Source: Quillaja saponaria
Taxonomy: Eukaryota > Streptophyta > Magnoliopsida > Fabales > Quillajaceae
Reading direction: 5' to 3'
DNA: 64,000 bases
Assembly: GCA_029379385.1 (NCBI GenBank)
Contig: CM055606.1
Coordinates: forward strand, 3,658,001-3,722,000
Below are positions 60,199-64,000 of this stretch, piece by piece; within the stretch, counting starts at the first letter, position 1; each line of letters begins with the position of its first letter. The position numbers and the translations under genes were made by a program. The notes below the pieces were generated by a model. The model was not told the DNA's origin. It did no database searches and saw only the letters and a program-made list of their open reading frames with translations.

Positions 60199-61447
60199 TT
60201 AGGCCTCCCATGGTTTTCCAGAGGAGTGAAAGTCTGCAAATTGATGCTGCAAAATTGTTTATGTAAGTTGTCAAAAAAACATCTCATGCACTTTATTTTG
60301 GGGACTAATCTAATTACTTGTTTTAATGATGTATATATGCTTAATTGTCAATGATATTGTTGGTAGCTGCTACAAGTTGGTGAAGATTAATTAAGGAATT
60401 GTCATTTGAGCTTACCTCTTGGAGGATTCCAAAATTGTGAAGTGAATTGAAAATAGACGACGGGCTCCAGTTGTTGCTCATAATCATAACCAAAGAATCA
60501 TCGTTTGCCATATCATTCAAAATCCCCAAATTCTCATTCCCATTAGAGCTTCCTTCTCCAGCATCAGCTTGTAAATTCAATGAAATATTCATATTTTGAT
60601 TTTGGGTAATACCAGATTCTTCTCCCATTTCAACAGGACTCTCAGAAGCTAATTGATGGTTTGTGGCCTCATTATATTGCCTTGATCCATCAACTAGCAT
60701 GCCTATACTACTACTCCCAACCCTTTCCTTTGTCCTCTCTCTTGCCCTAGCTCTTGCCTTTTCCCTCGAGTCCTTTGCTGAATGGTGGGACTCACTCTTC
60801 GCAGACTCTCTAGATCTTCTATCTTTTGTTAAGGATTCTGGCCCTAATTCCCTCTGTCGATTTGGTCCACTCACTGCAACATCAACCGAACTAGATACAA
60901 CTTCGCATTCTGAAGTTGAAGATGGGCTCTTAAAACCATCGTTACTCTCTCCTTTGAGGTTATATTTCATCCCCATAGCCAGTTTCTCAATTTCATCTTT
61001 AGCTTGATTAAGTAACCAATCCAATGTTTTGCTACCCTTGTCAAAGCCTAACATGTCTTGCAAACCGAAAAACTTACGAGCAACTTCAAGGGACATTCTC
61101 ATTCTTCGATCTCTTGGTCCTTTAGCAGTGTTAATCTTGCTGTGCCGATCTCTCCCGGAACATCTTTTTCTTGGGAGCTTCTTGTGGGTAGTCATGTTGT
61201 CGTTATCCTTATCTAGAACATCAGCTAAGTGTCGCTGGTCATGAAGTTGTTGGAGGAAAATTTCATCATCTCCAAAGGGTGAGGGGAAGTGAAGGAACGA
61301 TAAAGGAGGAGGGGAAGGTAGGTTTTGATCTTGTTTGGCATTTGGGAAAGTAAAGTCATTGAGAAAAGTCTTACCAGAGAAAATTGTTTCTGATTCAGAA
61401 TAGCTGATTGGGTCTTTGCCGTTGTTACTTTTGTTTGAGGGATACAT
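60199..61447 (-). CDS. TCP transcription factor, CYC/TB1 clade, two exons, 359 aa
   Basis: Sequence-specific transcription factor of the class II TCP family; CYC/TB1 members control axillary bud outgrowth or floral symmetry. Exon 1 is 61447-60416 (344 codons) and exon 2 is 60246-60199. The first exon reads through a strong donor (CAAGAG/GTAAGC), which gives a false 368-residue version. Splicing to TTTTGCAG/CATCAA, in phase 0, instead ends the protein with [15 protein letters not shown], and I recall a GKPWEA-type terminus in CYC-like proteins. The TCP basic helix-loop-helix domain is at about 92-152 ([38 protein letters not shown]). The arginine-rich R domain that defines the CYC/TB1 clade is at about 225-243 ([18 protein letters not shown]). 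A conserved block [18 protein letters not shown] ends exon 1. The gene looks intact. Whether it is closer to CYC/TCP1 or to BRC1/TCP12 I cannot decide. Confidence 0.92.
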
Positions 61448-62478
61448 ATTTGTGGTTTTGGAATTCCTCCTACAATGCTAGTCTTTCTGGTTCTTGCTTG
61501 AGCTTTGAGCTAGTACGGAGACCACTGCTTCAAGCTGGTTTAGAGACTGCAACGACCACACCAGTGGATGAGAGCTACTCCAGCTCTATTAGGAAGAATA
61601 AAGTTTCAATTGGTTTATTTGAATTTTTAATTAAGTGGTTGGCTAATATTAGGATTATGAATATGAAAGAATTATAGATGAAAAAATAAAATGCCTAAAA
61701 GTATTAAATTATGGAAGTCTTTTTCCAAACTTATTGTCTTTATTATCTATTTGGGACGTAGATTCTCTATTGTTTTAGTTGAAATTAAATTTACTCGTGT
61801 GTAAAAGACAGTCTTTAGTAAACAATTTATTTCAAAGTTTGAATTCAAAAATATTTTAATGGCACTCGTGTGCAACAAGAGCCAAATCCTATCTACTTGT
61901 CAAGTTGGGTTGTACTTTTATGAGAAGGTTTGGTTATTGATTTGTATATTATAAATATTGTTAAGTATATTATAAATATATTAAAAAATAAAAATAAAAA
62001 TTATTATAATTTTTTACTGTAATTCTTTATCAACCTATCAATATTGGGTATATCACTACCCTAAGGTTTAGAGAGTGTTATTTTACAGTAGTTTTATAAA
62101 ATTGGCTTAGTGAGAAAGAGACAACAGAATCCTAGTGAATATTTTACGTCTTTAAGAAGAGGACCACATGTTTCAAGATGTTTTAATTTCAATCATTCAA
62201 TTGGATTTAAAGTTATCTCTTTTACCAGACACATCTTTACATGTATGATATAAATATATTAAAATGATTTTTTTTCTTCTTTTTATTATACACTGTACTG
62301 ATATTGATAATCTTTTAAGGTGTAAATTATGATCATGTAAAACTGTAAAACCATGAATTAAAAAAAAAAACTAAATTGTGAGTCTTGTTCTCTACTCTGA
62401 GCAATTAGGAGAAAAAATGGTATCTTTGTTACACAAAGGAGCCGAGAAAGACATCAATGGAGCCTCCTCGCTAAGATT

Positions 62479-62500
62479 GAGAGAGAGAGAGAGAGAGAGA
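62479..62500. repeat. (GA)n microsatellite
   Basis: Eleven uninterrupted GA units, about 1 kb upstream of the TCP gene. Confidence 0.9.
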
Positions 62501-63504
62501 AGAAAGGCATCACATGGGTGGGTTGCCACTCTACCTCCCATTAAGATTAAAAACAAAACTCATCAAAGCAGTTGGGGTTCATTTTCTGTGCAGTGAAGTG
62601 ACACTGTTGAAACGATTCACACAAAACACACAGATACAATGAATTCACCCAAACCTAAACATGGTTGTTTCCACTTTCTAACCCTAGAAAAGAGTACAAG
62701 ACAGAGAGAGAGAAGTTTTACAATTATTCTCTCCAAAAGGTGTTGCAGTAGTATGTCAGACTAGGGTTCTACACTTAGGTTGCTTTCACCAAAAAGGTAG
62801 AGACCTCACCACTCAGGCACTCAACCTCTCTGTCTTGGCCTGTCTCTCTTATCTCTACCAACGTTTATGTCTATCATAAGGAGCATTTGAAATAAAAGAA
62901 AATATTAATTTTTTTGTATTAATAAGTGCAAATTGCTTCTTCATAATAAAAGTCTGAAATGACGAATGAGAATTAGTACAATAATAAGCTAACTATATTT
63001 TTAAAATAGAATATGAGTTTGAGTTTTAGAATAGATAATGTTTAGGAGAATTTTTTAATTACAATAAAATTGAAAAGATTAGTCTCATAATAATATTTAT
63101 AAAGAAACTAAAAAAAAAAAAAAAAATACTCATCGTCCCCTATATCATAGTTGTCCTCCTCATGTTCTTACTCATTGAGAGAGTGTGAACTAGACGAAGA
63201 TATGAATGAATGTCATTTAAACATTTATAACAACTCATTAAAAATGATTTTGTTAAATTTAATTTTGATATGAATTTTGTACACGTGATTATTTTTTATT
63301 AACCAAGTATATCATGTGAATTGTTTACCTTATTTCTCGTTAGTATCAAGACATTGAGTGAAACAGTAATACCTATTATTCTTATCTATCTATAAGATTA
63401 AAAGTCGACTCTCTTATAATATCTATTTTAAGATTTATTCTCCTTCTCTCTCTCTTATAATAATAATATACAAAAAATCTCTCATTAGTTACATCATTAT
63501 TTAG

Positions 63505-63625
63505 ATTGAATGTAATGACAAAAACTCAGTTACATTTAATTTAAAGTTATAGCTTCATTGAATGTAAAGACAAAAACTCAATTGCATTTATTTTGAAATT
63601 GTAGGTTCCAATTGAATGTATAGGG
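63505..63625. repeat. Short tandem repeat, about 2.3 units of 53 bp
   Basis: ATTGAATGTAATGACAAAAA at 63505 recurs as ATTGAATGTAAAGACAAAAA at 63557 and starts again as ATTGAATGTA at 63611, with CTCA.TTACATTTA-like sequence in the first two units. Confidence 0.7.
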
Positions 63626-64000
63626 ACGCAACTGACCTCAAAATTAAATTATAAGAATAAAAAATATAATATATTTTAGTTATACTGTGCTAATGCATAT
63701 CTATACTTAATACAGTAACAGTAACAAACTAAGGTTGGCTTAGTTTGTAATAATGTTCTCTCAATCCCAAGAAGAGACCATGTATTCGGCCATGTTGCTT
63801 TATGGTATTATATTGACTCTTAATTTTAGAATTTAAATGACCTCCATATTGGGCTTAGAAAGAAAATTACAATATTCTCTTTAAAAAAATATTATTTATA
63901 CTCTATATAAAAGAATCTTAGAAGTAAAAAATTTTGATTTTTTTTTATTTTATATTTTTATGAGTTTATATTATTACATAGATATGTTTAGTTATAATTT

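Larger units (their letters stand above)
61448..64000. other. Upstream region of the TCP gene and intergenic DNA; no gene recognised
   Basis: The first several hundred bases are the probable promoter and 5' UTR of the TCP gene; I see no convincing TATA box. Beyond it lies AT-rich DNA with a (GA)n run at 62479-62500, a GA-rich stretch near 62703 and A or T runs. The frame at 62378-62596 is built on the GA repeat and is not a gene. Confidence 0.4.

Noticed and set aside
60341..60415. Unspliced C-terminus of the TCP frame (24 residues up to 60341)
   Set aside because: It lies after a strong splice donor, and the alternative exon at 60246-60199 gives a better family-like terminus.

Overview
The window is nuclear DNA of a eudicot plant. 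It is strongly AT-rich, its genes have GT-AG introns, and it carries plant-specific gene families (CLE peptide, CYC/TB1-type TCP factor) and plant transposons (Au SINE, Ty1/copia, CACTA, hAT and Mutator-like elements, an endogenous caulimovirid). I cannot name the species.

Genes, left to right: (1) 1127-4832 (+), the last four coding exons of a mitochondrial-type ribosomal protein L15, whose targeting-peptide exon is not visible; (2) 6776-7261 (-), a single-exon plant-specific protein of unknown function; (3) 24244-24564 (-), a complete CLE signalling-peptide precursor; (4) 27611-35790 (-), a complete ten-exon gene for the alpha subunit of general transcription factor TFIIE, with a 23-nt first coding exon and a 3.4-kb last intron full of transposons; (5) 60199-61447 (-), a TCP factor of the CYC/TB1 clade with a 48-nt second coding exon that a plain ORF reading misses. 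These genes show no common pathway.

The rest is mostly mobile DNA. A 3.15-kb and a 2.40-kb copy of one repeat family (11442-14593 and 46476-48871) look like solo LTRs. At 16209-22514 (-) lies an endogenous pararetrovirus with coat, movement, protease, reverse transcriptase and RNase H regions, a tRNA-Met primer site and a TATA box, but no integrase. It is broken by five in-frame stops and one frameshift and is bounded by a 30-bp direct repeat. At 36285-37000 is a copia fragment, and at 37901-42762 a decayed but structurally complete copia element. From about 45480 to 51490 lies a decayed CACTA transposase, split by the second solo LTR with a clean 5-bp target duplication and followed by a tandem array of about 167 bp per unit. 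A Mutator-like element lies at 55778-56822, and a foldback element at 44562-44780.

Exon boundaries were read by eye from splice consensus, phase and family similarity. Family assignments rest on motifs recalled from general knowledge; no database was searched.
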